Below are positions 36,564 through 47,782 of a stretch of 64,000 bases of DNA, piece by piece. The position numbers and the translations under genes were made by a program. The stretch covers positions 490,892-554,891 of the forward strand of contig CAVRIG010000026.1 of assembly GCA_963721175.1 (NCBI GenBank), given 5' to 3'. Source of the stretch: Aliishimia sp963721175. GTDB taxonomy: Bacteria > Pseudomonadota > Alphaproteobacteria > Rhodobacterales > Rhodobacteraceae. The notes below the pieces were generated by a model. It made no database searches and was not told the DNA's origin. It saw only the letters and a list, made by a program, of their open reading frames with translations. Positions within the stretch are counted from its first letter, which is position 1, and every line of letters begins with the position of its first letter.

Positions 36564-37088
36564 TCACTTGGCCAGTTCGGCCTCGACGGCATCGACGATC
36601 TCACGTCCCGTGGGTCGTGCACCGGATCCCCATGTGCCGGCCACGCGCCCGTCGCGCCCGATCAGGACCTTGTTGAAGTTCCAGCGCGGCTCGAACCCCG
36701 CCTCCTGCCGCACCTCACGGTAGAAGGGGTGCGCCTTGGCGCCCGTGACCGGCGTGATGTCCGCCATCGGCATGTCGATGCCATAGGTCAGCTCACAGAA
36801 CTCCTTTACCTCCTCGGCGCTTCCCAGCTCCTGCCTAAAATCGTCGGAGGGCACCGCGAGTACCACCAGACCGCGCGCGCGGTAGGCATCGTAGAGCTTC
36901 TGCAATCCCTCGTATTGGCCGGTATAGGCACATTGCGAGGCCGTGTTGACGACCAGGATCGGCTGACCCGACCATGCGGACAAAGGCAACTCTCCGCCGT
37001 CGATCGAGGGAAAGCTGTAAGACATCGGCGCGGACTTCAGCGGCAGTGCGACGAGAATGGCGATCAGCAGTGAAATTGCGCGGACCAT
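36564..37088 (-). CDS. glutathione peroxidase-family protein (Cys type)
   Basis: This 174-aa protein has a signal-like hydrophobic start (AISLLIAILVALPLKSA). The thiol site is NTASQCAYTGQYEGLQ, with Cys where animal enzymes have selenocysteine. The catalytic triad partners are Gln in LAVPSDDFRQELG and Trp in RWNFNKVLIGRDG. Such bacterial proteins usually use thioredoxin. It is probably periplasmic, detoxifying hydroperoxides, and lies head to head with msrBA, another oxidative-repair unit. Confidence 0.9.
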   Translation of the reverse strand: MVRAISLLIAILVALPLKSAPMSYSFPSIDGGELPLSAWSGQPILVVNTASQCAYTGQYEGLQKLYDAYRARGLVVLAVPSDDFRQELGSAEEVKEFCELTYGIDMPMADITPVTGAKAHPFYREVRQEAGFEPRWNFNKVLIGRDGRVAGTWGSGARPTGREIVDAVEAELAK

Positions 37089-37200
37089 GGGAGGACCCTC
37101 CAGATGTTGAAAACTATACGCGCGCCATGCGCCGCCGGTTCACTCTTCCCTTTTTCGTCACGGACCCCAAATATGGCACAGAACATATTGGAGGACAGCC

Positions 37201-37644
37201 ATGACGCGCTATTCCAAAGACCCGGACGCACTCGCGGCCCTGTCGCCCGAGGAATTCTGGGTCACGCAGGAAAGTGGAACGGAACGCCCAGGCACGGGCA
37301 AGTACCTGAAGAACAAGGAGCCGGGCATCTATGTCGATGTCGTGAGCGGAGAGCCGCTTTTCGCGTCCGCCGACAAGTACGAGTCCGGCTGCGGCTGGCC
37401 CAGCTTCACCAAGCCCATCGCGAACGTCACCGAGCATCGCGACGTCACGAGCGGCATGATCCGGACCGAGGTCCGGTCGCAGCATGGGGACAGCCATCTG
37501 GGCCACGTGTTCCCCGACGGACCGGCGGATCGCGGCGGTTTGCGGTACTGCATCAATTCCGCCTCGCTGCGCTTCATCCATCGCGATGACATGGAGGCCG
37601 AGGGCTACGGCGAGTATCTGGATCAAGTGGAGGATGTGGCATGA
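37201..37644 (+). CDS. msrB: peptide-methionine (R)-S-oxide reductase
   Basis: This 147-aa protein is preceded by GGAGGA. SGCGWPSFTKPI holds the first zinc/redox region, and GDSHLGHVFPDGP and LRYCINSASLRF hold the catalytic Cys (YCINSAS). It reduces methionine-R-sulfoxide in proteins. The stop overlaps msrA as ATGA. Confidence 0.97.
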   Translation: MTRYSKDPDALAALSPEEFWVTQESGTERPGTGKYLKNKEPGIYVDVVSGEPLFASADKYESGCGWPSFTKPIANVTEHRDVTSGMIRTEVRSQHGDSHLGHVFPDGPADRGGLRYCINSASLRFIHRDDMEAEGYGEYLDQVEDVA

Positions 37645-38147
37645 CAACCGAACGCGCCGTACTGGCTGGGGGCTGCTTCTGGGGCATGCAGGACCTGATC
37701 CGCAAGATGCCCGGCATCACGGAGACCCGGGTGGGGTATACCGGTGGGGACGTGCCGAACGCGACCTACCGCAACCACGGAACTCATGCGGAAGGGATCG
37801 AGATCCTGTTCGACCCGCGCGAGATCACCTACCGCCAGATCCTGGAGTTCTTCTTCCAGATCCACGACCCGACGACGCTGAACCGGCAAGGCAACGATGT
37901 CGGGGCCAGCTACCGGTCGGCCATCTATTACTGCAACGAGGCGCAGAAGGAGACCGCTCTCGACACGATCGCGGACGTGGAAGCCTCGGGCATATGGCCG
38001 GGCCGCGTCGTGACGGAGGTGGAACCTGTCGGCGATTTCTGGGAGGCGGAACCGGAGCACCAGGATTACCTGGAGCGGATCCCCAACGGCTACACCTGTC
38101 ACTTTCCGCGACCGAACTGGGTCCTGCCCAGACGCGCCGCGGAATAG
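37641..38147 (+). CDS. msrA: peptide-methionine (S)-S-oxide reductase
   Basis: This 168-aa protein has the catalytic motif AGGCFWGMQDLI at residues 9-20, then RVGYTGGDVPNATYRNHGTH and FFQIHDPTTLNRQGND, followed by YRSAIYYCNEAQK. It reduces methionine-S-sulfoxide and forms a complete repair pair with the translationally coupled msrB. It ends five bases before the convergent hydantoinase-family gene. Confidence 0.97.
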   Translation: MTTERAVLAGGCFWGMQDLIRKMPGITETRVGYTGGDVPNATYRNHGTHAEGIEILFDPREITYRQILEFFFQIHDPTTLNRQGNDVGASYRSAIYYCNEAQKETALDTIADVEASGIWPGRVVTEVEPVGDFWEAEPEHQDYLERIPNGYTCHFPRPNWVLPRRAAE

Positions 38148-38152
38148 GGGGC

Positions 38153-40161
38153 TCAACCCGTGGCAACTCGAGGCCGCCCGCTGGCCTCGACCGTCACGGT
38201 CGCCTCGACGAACACCTCCCGCGCCTCGACCTGCGCGACGCGCAAATCGCGGGTCGCGCGGATGCGCAGGTCACCCGCACCAGCCTCTAGCGCCGCTGTC
38301 TCGGCCGCGTGGCGCAGAGCGGTTTCGAGCCTGTCGAGTGCATCCGCGCGGTCGATGAAATCCTCCGGCCCGCTCTCCAGGTGGACGCGGAACCGGCCTT
38401 CGCCCGCCGAGGTCACCATTCCGGATCGGCGCATCGTCACGCGCCCCACGACCGCCCCGATGGCGTTCGCGACGGCGGCATGTTCCGGCAGGATCATCTT
38501 GCAGCCCATAAGGTCACCGACGGCCGGGTAGTAGACCGAAGCCGACGCGCCCAGACCCACCACAGGCACGTTCAGCCCGGTGTCGAGCCGTACCAGGCCC
38601 CGGTGCGGTCGCAACCCCGCCTGCATCAATGCGTGCCGCGCCAGCTCGGCCGGGCGCAGGCCGAAATCTTCTCCGTCCTCGGCAAAGGCCGTCTCCAGCA
38701 GCGCAAGCCCGGTCTGATGGGTCAGCTGATCCACGATGATCCGCGCCATCGCCGCCGCTGTCGTCGCCATCCGATCCCCCGACCCGATGCGCCGCCGACC
38801 GAACAGCGAGAGGCCCTTTTCCGCGGCTTCCCTGTCCCATGACTGCGCCCAGCCCAAGGCATGCGCGGCGTCGGACGGCGTCACTCCGGCCACCTGCACC
38901 AAGCCCCGCTCCACCAGCCGGGTCAGGGCCCCCATGTCCATCCGGTTGCGCAGCACCGCGCCCACAGGCTGGACCTCCTCGCCGATCCGGTCCAGCAATG
39001 CCCGGTCTCGTTCGCCCAAGCCTTCTGCAGCCATCCCCGGCAGCCGACGCAGGAATCGCGCGTCATGATCGCCGGGCAAGGGGTCGCGCAATTGCCGATC
39101 TAGCGTGTCGTGTACGAGCGCCGGCGCGTCCTTGGCAATCAAAGACAGGGGCACCAGCCGCCGCGGGCCCAGCCTGACGCCACCGGCCAGCCCCTCGCTC
39201 TGGAAATGCACCTCGCTGTCGCCGCCAAGGCCAGTCGTGCGCATCGCCACCGCCTCGACCATCGTGCGGTAGGGGCCGACCAGCGCGCCTTGCGGATCGA
39301 TTGTCGGGCGGCCATCGCGCAGCACAGCCACGTCCGTCGTGGTCCCGCCGATGTCGCTGACGATCGCGTGCTGCGCCCCGGTCAGCCAGCGCGCCCCGAC
39401 GATGGAGGCCGCCGGCCCGCTCAGAATGGTCTCGATCGGGCGTCGCTCGGGCCTGCGCCGCACTCACCAGCGCACCGTCCCCGCGCACCACCATCAGAGG
39501 CGCCGTCACCCCCATGGCGTGCAACTGCTCTTCGGCGCGCGTGATCAGCCGGTCGATCATCCCGATCAGTCGCGCATTCAGAACCGCGGTCATCGCGCGT
39601 TTCGGCCCGCCGAGCTTCGACGACAACTGATGGGAGGCGCTCACGGGACGTCCCGTGACCTGCCTCGATCAACTCCATCGCCCGCAGTTCGTGCGCGGGA
39701 TTGCGGACGGCGAACTGCGCGGCCACCGCAAACCCGCTGACACCGCCCTTGTGCGTCTCCAGGAACTGAAGCAAGGCCGCCTCGTCCAGCGCCGCCACCT
39801 CGCTCCCGGCATGTGTGTGTCCGCCCCGCAGCAACAGGCAGGGATCGCCCTTCAGCGCCTCCCGTAGCCCATGCGTCTCCAGATCGCGCTCGCGAAAGCC
39901 GATGTAGATCAGCGCCACACGACCACCCTGACCCTCCACCAGCGCGTTCGTGGCCAAAGTGGTCGAGAGCGACGCGAGCGCGATCTCCGCCGGGTCCACA
40001 CCCGATGCGTCCAGCACCGCCTGCACCGCCGCGCCCACACCCAGGGCCAGATCATGCCGCGTGGTCAGCGCCTTGGCGGATGCGACGACGTCCTTTTCGT
40101 CCCGGATCAGGACCGCATCGGTGTAGGTTCCGCCCGTATCCACGCCCAGCGCCAGCGTCAT
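38153..40161 (-). CDS. hydantoinase/oxoprolinase-family protein (HyuA-like), two frameshifts
   Basis: This ATP-grasp-independent ASKHA-type protein of about 669 aa is read in three consecutive frames. The first has MTLALGVDTGGTYTDAVLI and TTLATNALVEGQGGRVALI to RAMELIEA. The second begins VTGRPVSASHQLSSKLGGP and runs to VSAAQAR. The third begins RRPIETILSGPAASIVGARW, with VSDIGGTTTDVAVLRDG and GCKMILPEHAAVANAIGAVVG. A surplus G near 39640 and an indel near 39447 account for the breaks. Members hydrolyse cyclic amides such as hydantoins or 5-oxoproline, usually with a HyuB partner, which is absent here. Confidence 0.85.
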
Positions 40162-40203
40162 CTCAAGATCCCAGCTTTCACGATCCCGCGCGGAACTAGT
40201 CGG

Positions 40204-41247
40204 TCAGCCACGCCCATGCGCGCCCAAACACGACACCGCCCAGGTCGCGGCCTCGGCGACCGTCGGGTCGGAATCATGTACCAGAGACTGCGCAACCTCC
40301 GCCAGCGCAGTATCGCCGGAGTTTCCGATCGCATAGAGCACGTTGCGCACGAAGCGGTCCCGCCCGATCCGCTTGATGGGCGAGCCTGAAAACTTCGCCC
40401 GGAAAGCCGTGTCATCCAGCTTCGCGAGCTCAGCCAGCTCTGGGGCGACAAGGTCCTCCCGCGCCGCAAGTCGCAGATCGCGCGCCGTCGCGGCGAACTT
40501 GTTCCACGGACAGATGGCCAGGCAATCGTCGCAGCCATAGATCCGGTTGCCCATCTTCGCGCGCAACTCCGGATCCACTGGCCCCTTGTGTTCGATCGTG
40601 AGGTACGAGATGCACCGCCGCGCGTCGAGGCGGTAAGGCGCGGGGAACGCGTCGGTCGGGCATATGTCGAGACACGCCCGGCACGACCCGCAATGATCGC
40701 TTTCGCCCGCGTCGGGCTCCAGCTCCAGGGTCGTGAAGATCGAACCCAGAAACGCCCAATTGCCCCACTCGCGGCTCAAGAGATTGGTGTGCTTGCCCTG
40801 CCAGCCCAGCCCCGCGGCCTGACCCAGCGCCTTTTCCGGCACCGGTGCGGTGTCCACGAAGACCTTCACCTCGCACTCTGTTTCCGCCACCATCCAGCGC
40901 GCCAACCGTTTCAGCCGCTTCTTCACGACGTCATGATAGTCCCGGTTCTGCGCGTAGACACTGATCGCCCCGCGATCCGGATGGTCCAGAACCGCCATCG
41001 GGTCATGCTCGGGCGTGTAGCTTTCGGCCAGCATCAGAACCGAACGCGCCTCCGGCCAGAGCGTCGCCGGGTTGCCGCGCCAATGCATTCGCTCCGCCAG
41101 CCAGCCCATCTGCCCGTGATACCCCGCCTCGACGAAGGCCGCGAGCCGTTCGGGCACCTCCGGCACCGCATCCGGCCGGCAGACGCGCGCCGCGACGAAG
41201 CCCTCCTCAAGCGCGCGCGCGATGATATCGGATTTTCCCAGACCCAT
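40204..41247 (-). CDS. queG: epoxyqueuosine reductase
   Basis: This 347-aa iron-sulfur cobalamin enzyme makes the last step of queuosine in tRNA. It has QNRDYHDVVKKRLKRLARWM and VDTAPVPEKALGQAAGLGWQG (the family's active-site block), then two 4Fe-4S motifs, CGSCRACLDICPTDAF and YGCDDCLAICPWNKF. The C-terminal HEAT-like end (GDTALAEVAQSLVHDSDPTV) is also usual. The start at 41247 (MGLGKSDIIARAL) fits the family. It follows the GST gene by 62 bases, a pairing I recall as common in Rhodobacteraceae. Confidence 0.96.
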   Translation of the reverse strand: MGLGKSDIIARALEEGFVAARVCRPDAVPEVPERLAAFVEAGYHGQMGWLAERMHWRGNPATLWPEARSVLMLAESYTPEHDPMAVLDHPDRGAISVYAQNRDYHDVVKKRLKRLARWMVAETECEVKVFVDTAPVPEKALGQAAGLGWQGKHTNLLSREWGNWAFLGSIFTTLELEPDAGESDHCGSCRACLDICPTDAFPAPYRLDARRCISYLTIEHKGPVDPELRAKMGNRIYGCDDCLAICPWNKFAATARDLRLAAREDLVAPELAELAKLDDTAFRAKFSGSPIKRIGRDRFVRNVLYAIGNSGDTALAEVAQSLVHDSDPTVAEAATWAVSCLGAHGRG

Positions 41248-41309
41248 TGCTTCACTACGCCCGCACACTCCGGTGGAGCCCCGGACGCGCCCGAGCGGAG
41301 GCAGCGCCC

Positions 41310-41975
41310 CTAGAAATCGAGATCGGCATAATGCGGGGGCGGCGACTGTCCCGGGATCTGATCGGCCAGCACCGACCGGAAGGCCGGGCGCGACTTGATC
41401 TTCGCGTACCAGTCCTTCACGACGTCGTGGCGGTTCCAATCGACGTCGGACGTGTAATCCAGGGACGACAGATGCGCCGCGGCCGCAAAATCGGCGAGCG
41501 TCATGACGTCTCCGGCCAGCCACCTCCGATGGTCCAGCAGCCACGCCATGTAATCCAGGTGGTACTTGATCGCCTTGACGCCGGCCTTCACGTTGGTGCT
41601 GTCCGGATAGCCTTGTTTCATGACCTTCTTGTTCACCCGCTCATACAGCAGCTTGGACGTGACGTCGCAATGGAACTTGTCGTCGAACCACCCCACGAGC
41701 CGCCGCACCTCCAACCGGTCGGCGGCTTCTTTCGGCATCAACGGGGGCTCGGGCCGGGTCTCTTCGAGGTACTCGCAGATCGCAGCGCTCTCCGCCATGG
41801 TGATCCCGTCGAGCCGCAGGACCGGCACCTTGCCCGCCGGGTTGCGCTTGAGGAAATCGGGATCCTGCTCCCAGTAGCGCTCCTCGATCAACTCCACCTC
41901 GACCTTCTTCTCCGCCAGGACCAGACGCACCTTGCGGCAGAACGGTGAGAGGGACACGTGATAGAGTTTGGCCAT
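41310..41975 (-). CDS. glutathione S-transferase family protein
   Basis: This 221-aa protein opens MAKLYHVSLSPFCRKVRLVLAE, with a Ser-Pro-Phe-Cys thiol-site region. NPAGKVPVLRLDGITMAESA gives the cis-Pro and the gamma-glutamyl contact, and the all-helical C-domain has LAGDVMTLADFAAAAHLSSL (N-capping motif). The substrate is unknown. It is likely co-transcribed with queG. Confidence 0.92.
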   Translation of the reverse strand: MAKLYHVSLSPFCRKVRLVLAEKKVEVELIEERYWEQDPDFLKRNPAGKVPVLRLDGITMAESAAICEYLEETRPEPPLMPKEAADRLEVRRLVGWFDDKFHCDVTSKLLYERVNKKVMKQGYPDSTNVKAGVKAIKYHLDYMAWLLDHRRWLAGDVMTLADFAAAAHLSSLDYTSDVDWNRHDVVKDWYAKIKSRPAFRSVLADQIPGQSPPPHYADLDF

Positions 41976-42030
41976 GTGCGGGGTCTCTTCGGGGTGGTTT
42001 CTGACTCAATGCAACGCCAGCGTGCGATTT

Positions 42031-42756
42031 TCAATCCTCGAAGCAAGAAGCGCGTCCGTCCCTGGCGATCGTTGCCGCGCCATCACGGATCTGCGCGGCG
42101 CGCTTGCGGACGAAATCCGACGGTTCCGCGGCGGACCGATCCTTGGGTGACGGCAGGATCGCGGCCAGCCGCGCCGCCTGAACCGCGCTGAGATCTCCCG
42201 CCCCGACGCCAAAATAGCTCTCCGCAGCGGCCTCCACACCAAAGACGCCGTCATCGAATTCGGCCACGTTGAGGTAGACCTCGAGGATCCGCCGCTTGGA
42301 CCACACCGCTTCGACGAGCGGTGTCAGCACCGCCTCCAGCGCCTTTCGGGTCCAGTTGCGTCCGTGCCAGAGAAAGACGTTCTTCACGACCTGCTGCGAG
42401 ATGGTCGAAGCGCCGCGTTCCCCGCCATCCTCGATCGCTGCCCGGATGGCCGTCACGTCGAAACCCCAATGCAGGCAATAATTGGCGTCCTCCGCCGCCA
42501 CCGCGGACCGTGCCATGACCGGCGCTATCCGATCGATCGGCACCCAGCGCTGATCGACGCCGCCCAGCCGGCGGCTCTCGCTCATCATGTACCAGGTCGT
42601 CGGCGGATTGACGCGACTCCAGAGCAGGACCGACCCGGCCACCAGAACGACCGCCACGGCCAAGGCTCGAAGCGCCCAGCGCATGACGAACCTGACAGGT
42701 CGGACCTGCCGCGGCTGTTCCCTCTTGCCTTTTCCGGCACTGCCCGTTCTTGCCAT
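42031..42756 (-). CDS. mtgA: monofunctional biosynthetic peptidoglycan transglycosylase
   Basis: This 241-aa GT51 enzyme polymerises lipid II at the inner membrane. One N-terminal anchor (LRALAVAVVLVAGSVLLW) is followed by the catalytic motifs AVAAEDANYCLHWGFD (catalytic Glu), RGASTISQQVVKNVFLW, RKALEAVLTPLVEAVW and KRRILEVYLNVAEF. No penicillin-binding domain follows. The start at 42756 (MARTGSAGKGKRE) is chosen for its short basic cytoplasmic tail. Confidence 0.96.
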   Translation of the reverse strand: MARTGSAGKGKREQPRQVRPVRFVMRWALRALAVAVVLVAGSVLLWSRVNPPTTWYMMSESRRLGGVDQRWVPIDRIAPVMARSAVAAEDANYCLHWGFDVTAIRAAIEDGGERGASTISQQVVKNVFLWHGRNWTRKALEAVLTPLVEAVWSKRRILEVYLNVAEFDDGVFGVEAAAESYFGVGAGDLSAVQAARLAAILPSPKDRSAAEPSDFVRKRAAQIRDGAATIARDGRASCFED

Positions 42757-42817
42757 GCGCCGGGTATAGACCCACTGTCCCGGCGCAGGCAACGCCATCA
42801 CGCGGGTTATTCGCGGG

Positions 42818-45800
42818 TCATTCGGCGGGGACCGCCTCCTCTTCTTCGATCCCGAGCGGCGCGGCCAACTTGTCGAGCATCTCCTTGGGACAGATCTGCA
42901 GGAAGTTGCGCTGCTCCATGTCCCAGTGCTGCAGGATGTCAGAGACCTTGCGCGACCCGGTCTCTTCCAGATGCCGTTCCAGCAGCCCCTCCAGTTCTTC
43001 CTGCCAATGGTCGACGGTGACCGGGCAGGTGACCAGCGTCTCGAGGTTGAGGAGCCGGTGCGCGGTGCCGTCCGGATCGTAGAGATAGGCCATGCCACCG
43101 GTCATGCCGGCGCCGAAGTTGGCACCGATCTCGCCCAGGATCACCGCCACGCCCCCGGTCATGTACTCGCACCCGTTCGAGCCGCAGCCTTCGACCACCA
43201 CATGCGCGCCGGAGTTGCGGACGGCGAAACGCTCGCCCGCGCGGCCCGCGGCGAAGAGGTAGCCCGCCGTCGCGCCGTAGAGTACCGTGTTGCCGATGAT
43301 CGTGTTCTCCGACGCGACGATGGGCGATGCCATCGGTGGGCGCACGACGATCGTGCCACCCGAGAGCCCCTTGCCGACATAGTCGTTGGCATCCCCCGAC
43401 ACCTCGATCTTCAGACCCGGCGCCGCGAACGCGCCCAGCGACTGCCCTGCAGACCCGGTGAGCTTCACCGTCAAATGGTCGGGCTGGAGATTGTTGTTCA
43501 TGCCGAAGCGCTTGACGATATGGCTGGAGACCCTTGTGCCCACAGTGCGGTGCGTATTCTGCACCGCATAGCTGAGCTGCATCTTCTCGCCATCCTCCAG
43601 GAACCGCTGGGCATCCCGCACGATTTCCGCATCGAGCGTGTCGTCGACCTCGTTGCGCGGCTTCAAGCGGTCGTACTTGATGTCGGCCGCCCCATCGACG
43701 GTGATCAGCATCGGGTTGAGGTCGAGATCGTCGAGATGCGCCGACCCGCGGCTCACCTGGCTCAGCAGATCCGCGCGTCCGATCACCTCGTCGAGACTGC
43801 GCGCGCCGATCCGGGCAAGGATCTCGCGGACTTCCTGGGCGTAGAAGGTGATCAGGTTCACGACCTTGTCCGCGTTGCCCGTGAACTTCGCCCGCAGACG
43901 TTCGTCCTGCGTGCAGACGCCCACCGGGCAGGTGTTGGACTGGCACTGGCGCACCATGATGCAGCCCATCGCGATCAGCGCCGCCGTGCCGATGCCGTAC
44001 TCCTCGGCCCCCATCATCGCCGCCATGACGATGTCGCGCCCGGTGCGCAAACCGCCATCCGTGCGCAGGGTAACCCGGCCGCGCAGGTGGTTCATCGACA
44101 GGACCTGGTGCGCTTCCGTCAGGCCCATTTCCCAAGGCAGGCCCGCATATTTGATCGACGTCGCGGGTGACGCGCCTGTCCCGCCATTGTGGCCGGAGAT
44201 CAGGATCACGTCCGCCTTGGCCTTCGCCACGCCGGCCGCGATCGTGCCCACGCCCGAGGACGCCACGAGCTTCACGCAGACCTTGGCGCGCGGGTTGATC
44301 TGTTTCAGGTCATAGATCAGCTGCGCCAGATCCTCGATCGAGTAGATGTCGTGGTGCGGCGGCGGGGAGATCAGCATCACCCCCGGCGTCGAATGTCGCA
44401 GCTTCGCGATCATCTTCGTCACCTTGAAACCGGGCAACTGGCCACCCTCGCCGGGTTTGGCACCCTGGGCCACCTTGATCTCCAGTTCCTCGCACTGGTT
44501 GAGATATTCGGCCGTCACGCCGAACCGGCCGCTCGCCACCTGCTTGATCTTGGCCGACGGGTTGTCGCCATTGGGCTCCGGCACGAAATGCGCCGGATCC
44601 TCGCCGCCCTCGCCGCTGTCGGATTTCGCGCCGATCCGGTTCATCGCGATGTTCAGCGTCTTGTGCGCCTCGGGCGACAGCGCGCCAAGGCTCATGCCAG
44701 GCGTCACGAACCGCTTGCGGATCGAAGTGATGCTCTCCACCTCGTCCAGCGGCACCGCGGGGCCCAGCGGCTTGATGTCCATCAGGTCCCGCAGGTGAAT
44801 GGGCGGGTTCGCCCGCATCTTGGCCGAATACTGCTGCCAAAGCTGGTAGGACGCCTTGTTGCACGCCATCTGCATCATGTGCATCGATGTCGCTTCCCAC
44901 GCGTGTGTCTCGCCGGATTTCCGCGCCTTGTAGAAGCCGCCGATCGGCAGAACGTCGAGCCCGGAGGTCCAGCCCTTGGCATGCACCTCCTCGGCCTTGG
45001 CCTGCAACCCGCTGACCCCGATGCCGGAAATGCGAGACGTCATGCCGGGGAAATATTCGGCACACATCGCACGGGAGAGCCCCACGGCCTCGAAATTCAG
45101 CCCGCCGCGATAGGAGGACACGACCGAGATTCCCATCTTGGACATGATCTTGAGCACGCCCTGGTCGACGGCCCTGCGGTAGCGGGTCATCGCTTCGGTC
45201 AGGGTGCCATCGATCAGGCCGCGCTTGATACGGTCGGCGATCGAATCCTCCGCCAGATACGGGTTCACGATCGTGGCGCCGCTGCTGATCAACACGGCGA
45301 AATAATGCGGGTCGATGCACTCCGCCGACCGCACGACGAGCGAGCAGAAGGTCCGCAAGCCCCGCCGCGTCAGGTGCGAGTGCACGGCGCTGGTCGCGAG
45401 GATCATCGGCATCGCCACCTTGCCGGGTCCCGACAGGTGGTCGGTCAGCACGATGTGGCCCGCGCCCGATTGCACGGCTTCCTCCGCCTGCTGGCGGATC
45501 CTGGCAAGCCCATCGCTGAGCGCACCGTCGCCCCGCTCGAACGTGCAGTCGATCTCCTTGAGGTCCGCGTTCAGCGCGTTCTTGACTTCGTCCCACTGCG
45601 CATTGCCCACGAACGGGCTGTCGAGCACGATGATCTCGGTCTGGCTGCTGTCCTCGTCGAGCACGTTCTTGAGGTTGCCGAACCGCGTCTTGAGGCTCAT
45701 CACCCTGAATTCGCGCAAGCTGTCGATCGGCGGGTTCGTCACCTGGCTGAAGTTCTGCCGGAAGAAATGGCTGAGCGGGCGGTACTTCGTCGACAGCACC

Positions 45801-47354
45801 GCGCTGGGCGTGTCGTCCCCCATGGAGCCGATGGCTTCCTTGCCGTCCTCCGCCATGGGGGCCAGGATCTGCTCCAGTTCCTCGATGCTGTAGCCGGCCG
45901 CGATCTGCCGCTGGCGCAGTTCCGCGCCTTCGAAGACCGCGCGTTCCGTGACACCGGCCAGCGCTTCGTCGAGTTCGTTGATCTTGCCGACCCACTCGCC
46001 GAAGGGCTGCGATGCGGCGAGACGGTCCTTGATCTCGGTGTCGTGGTAGAGCTTGCCCTCCTCCATGTCGATGGCAAGCAACTGCCCCGGCCCCAGCGCG
46101 CCCTTCTCGACCACGCGGGACTTCGTCCAGCGGCACCATCCCGGTCTCCGACCCCGCGACGACCATGCCGTCGTTCGTCACGACATAGCGCATGGGGCGC
46201 AAGCCGTTGCGGTCGAGCCCGGCGCAGACCCAGCGCCCGTCCGTCATCGCGAGCGCCGCTGGGCCGTCCCAAGGCTCCATCACCGAGTTGCAGTAGGAAT
46301 ACATGTCCCGCCACGCATCCGGCAGTTCGATCGCCTGCTTCGACCAGCTTTCGGGCACCAGCATGGTTTTGGCCATCGGCGCGTTCCGTCCGGCGCGCAC
46401 CAGCACTTCGAACACGGAATCCAGTGCAGCGCTGTCGGAGGACCCCTGCGGCACGATCGGCTTGATGTCTTCGGCCATGTCCTCGAACGTGGCGGATGCC
46501 ATGCGGATCTCGTGGCTCTTCATCCAGTTGATGTTGCCCTTCAGCGTGTTGATCTCGCCGTTATGGGCGAGCATCCGGAAGGGCTGCGCGAGCCACCATT
46601 GCGGGAAGGTGTTGGTGGAATAGCGCTGGTGATAGATCGCGAAGGCGCTCTCGAAGCGTTCATCCTGCAGGTCGGGATAGAAGTCCGCCACCTGTTCGGC
46701 CAGCATCATGCCCTTGTAGATGATCGACCGGCACGACAGGCTCGCGATATAGAGCCCGTTGATCCCGGCCTGGGACGCGGCTTTCTCGATGCGGCGGCGG
46801 ATGACATACAGCTCGCGCTCGAATTTTTCCTGCTCCACGCCCTTGGAGTTGGAGATCAGGATCTGCTCGATCTCCGGCCTTGTGGCATTGGCCTTCTCGC
46901 CCAGACAGCCGATATGCACCGGCACGTGGCGCCAGCCGTAGATATAGTAGCCCATGCGCAGGATCTCGGTCTCGACGATCGTGCGGCAGACTTCCTGAGC
47001 GCCGAAATCCGTGCGGGGCAGGAAGACCTGGCCCACCGCAATCAGCTCGTCCCGCCGCGGTGCATGGCCGGTCCGACGGATCTGGTCATAGAAGAAATGC
47101 GCCGGGATCTGCACGTGGATGCCGGCACCGTCCCCGGTCTTGCCATCGGCATCGACGGCACCGCGGTGCCAGACTGCCTTCAGCGCCTTGATCCCGTACT
47201 CGACCACCTTCCGCGACGGCTTGCCGTCGACGTTGACGACGAGGCCCACACCGCAGGAGGCGTGTTCTTCGGCCTCCGAGTACATGCCGTTCTCGGCCAT
47301 CCACGTGCGCTTGGCTTCCTCGGCCCGAACCCAATCGGCGTCGTACTTGGTCAT
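42818..47354 (-). CDS. gltB: glutamate synthase large subunit, one frameshift
   Basis: This subunit of about 1,511 aa combines an Ntn-type glutaminase with an FMN/3Fe-4S glutamate synthase. The N-terminal nucleophile Cys sits in AEEHASCGVGLVVN. RYSTNTFPQWWLAQPFRMLAHNGE-type motifs follow, then the frame breaks after MVPLDEV at about 46125. The next frame resumes with SRVVEKGALGPGQLLAIDME. The synthase core includes LISPPPHHDIYSIEDLAQL, GHNGGTGASPATS and CVQ-like MVRQCQSNTCPVGVCTQ with the cluster Cys residues, and the C-terminus has the GXGXG beta-helix (GCGSNGCEYMTGG). One surplus base (GAAGTCC for GAATCC) explains it. Confidence 0.93.
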
Positions 47355-47782
47355 TGGCTGTCTCCTTGGTCAGGCGCGAAAAGCGCGATGGTCTCGGCCT
47401 CGGTCAATCGCGTGTGATCCCCACTGAACGCATAGCCGCCTGGCTTGCGGTCGTGAAAGAACTCCTGGGTCATCGTCTGACCCGCGGCGTCGGGAAACAG
47501 GCCCGCCGCCAGGTTTATCTCGTCGTTGGCGGGTACACCGTACCACAGGGTCGATCCGCAGGTGCCGCAAAACGCCCGCTCGGCCCAGGGCGACGAGGCG
47601 TAGCGCACGACCGGCCCTTCAACCTCGACGCTGCCGGTTTCGGTCTGAACCGACATGAACATGGAACTCGTGTGTCTCCGGCACATGTCGCAGTGACACG
47701 CGCGCAGGGCCGGGATGCGCACTTTCGCCCGGACCTGTACCGCGCCGCACAGGCACTGGCCGGAAACGCCGTTTTCGCTCAT
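47351..47782 (-). CDS. GFA-family (glutathione-dependent formaldehyde-activating-like) zinc protein
   Basis: This 143-aa protein has GQCLCGAVQVRAKV, ACHCDMCRRHTSSMF and FCGTCGSTLWYG, the Cys pairs that bind two zinc ions in the GFA/CENP-V fold. It overlaps the gltD stop and the gltB start by four bases each (ATGA both times), so it sits between the two glutamate synthase genes as an integral part of the operon. Members bind glutathione adducts, but most have no proven reaction. Confidence 0.9.
   Translation of the reverse strand: MSENGVSGQCLCGAVQVRAKVRIPALRACHCDMCRRHTSSMFMSVQTETGSVEVEGPVVRYASSPWAERAFCGTCGSTLWYGVPANDEINLAAGLFPDAAGQTMTQEFFHDRKPGGYAFSGDHTRLTEAETIALFAPDQGDSQ

Noticed and set aside
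44189..46465. 758-codon open frame opposite gltB
   Set aside because: His/Arg/Leu-rich shadow with no motif; gltB on the other strand explains the region.
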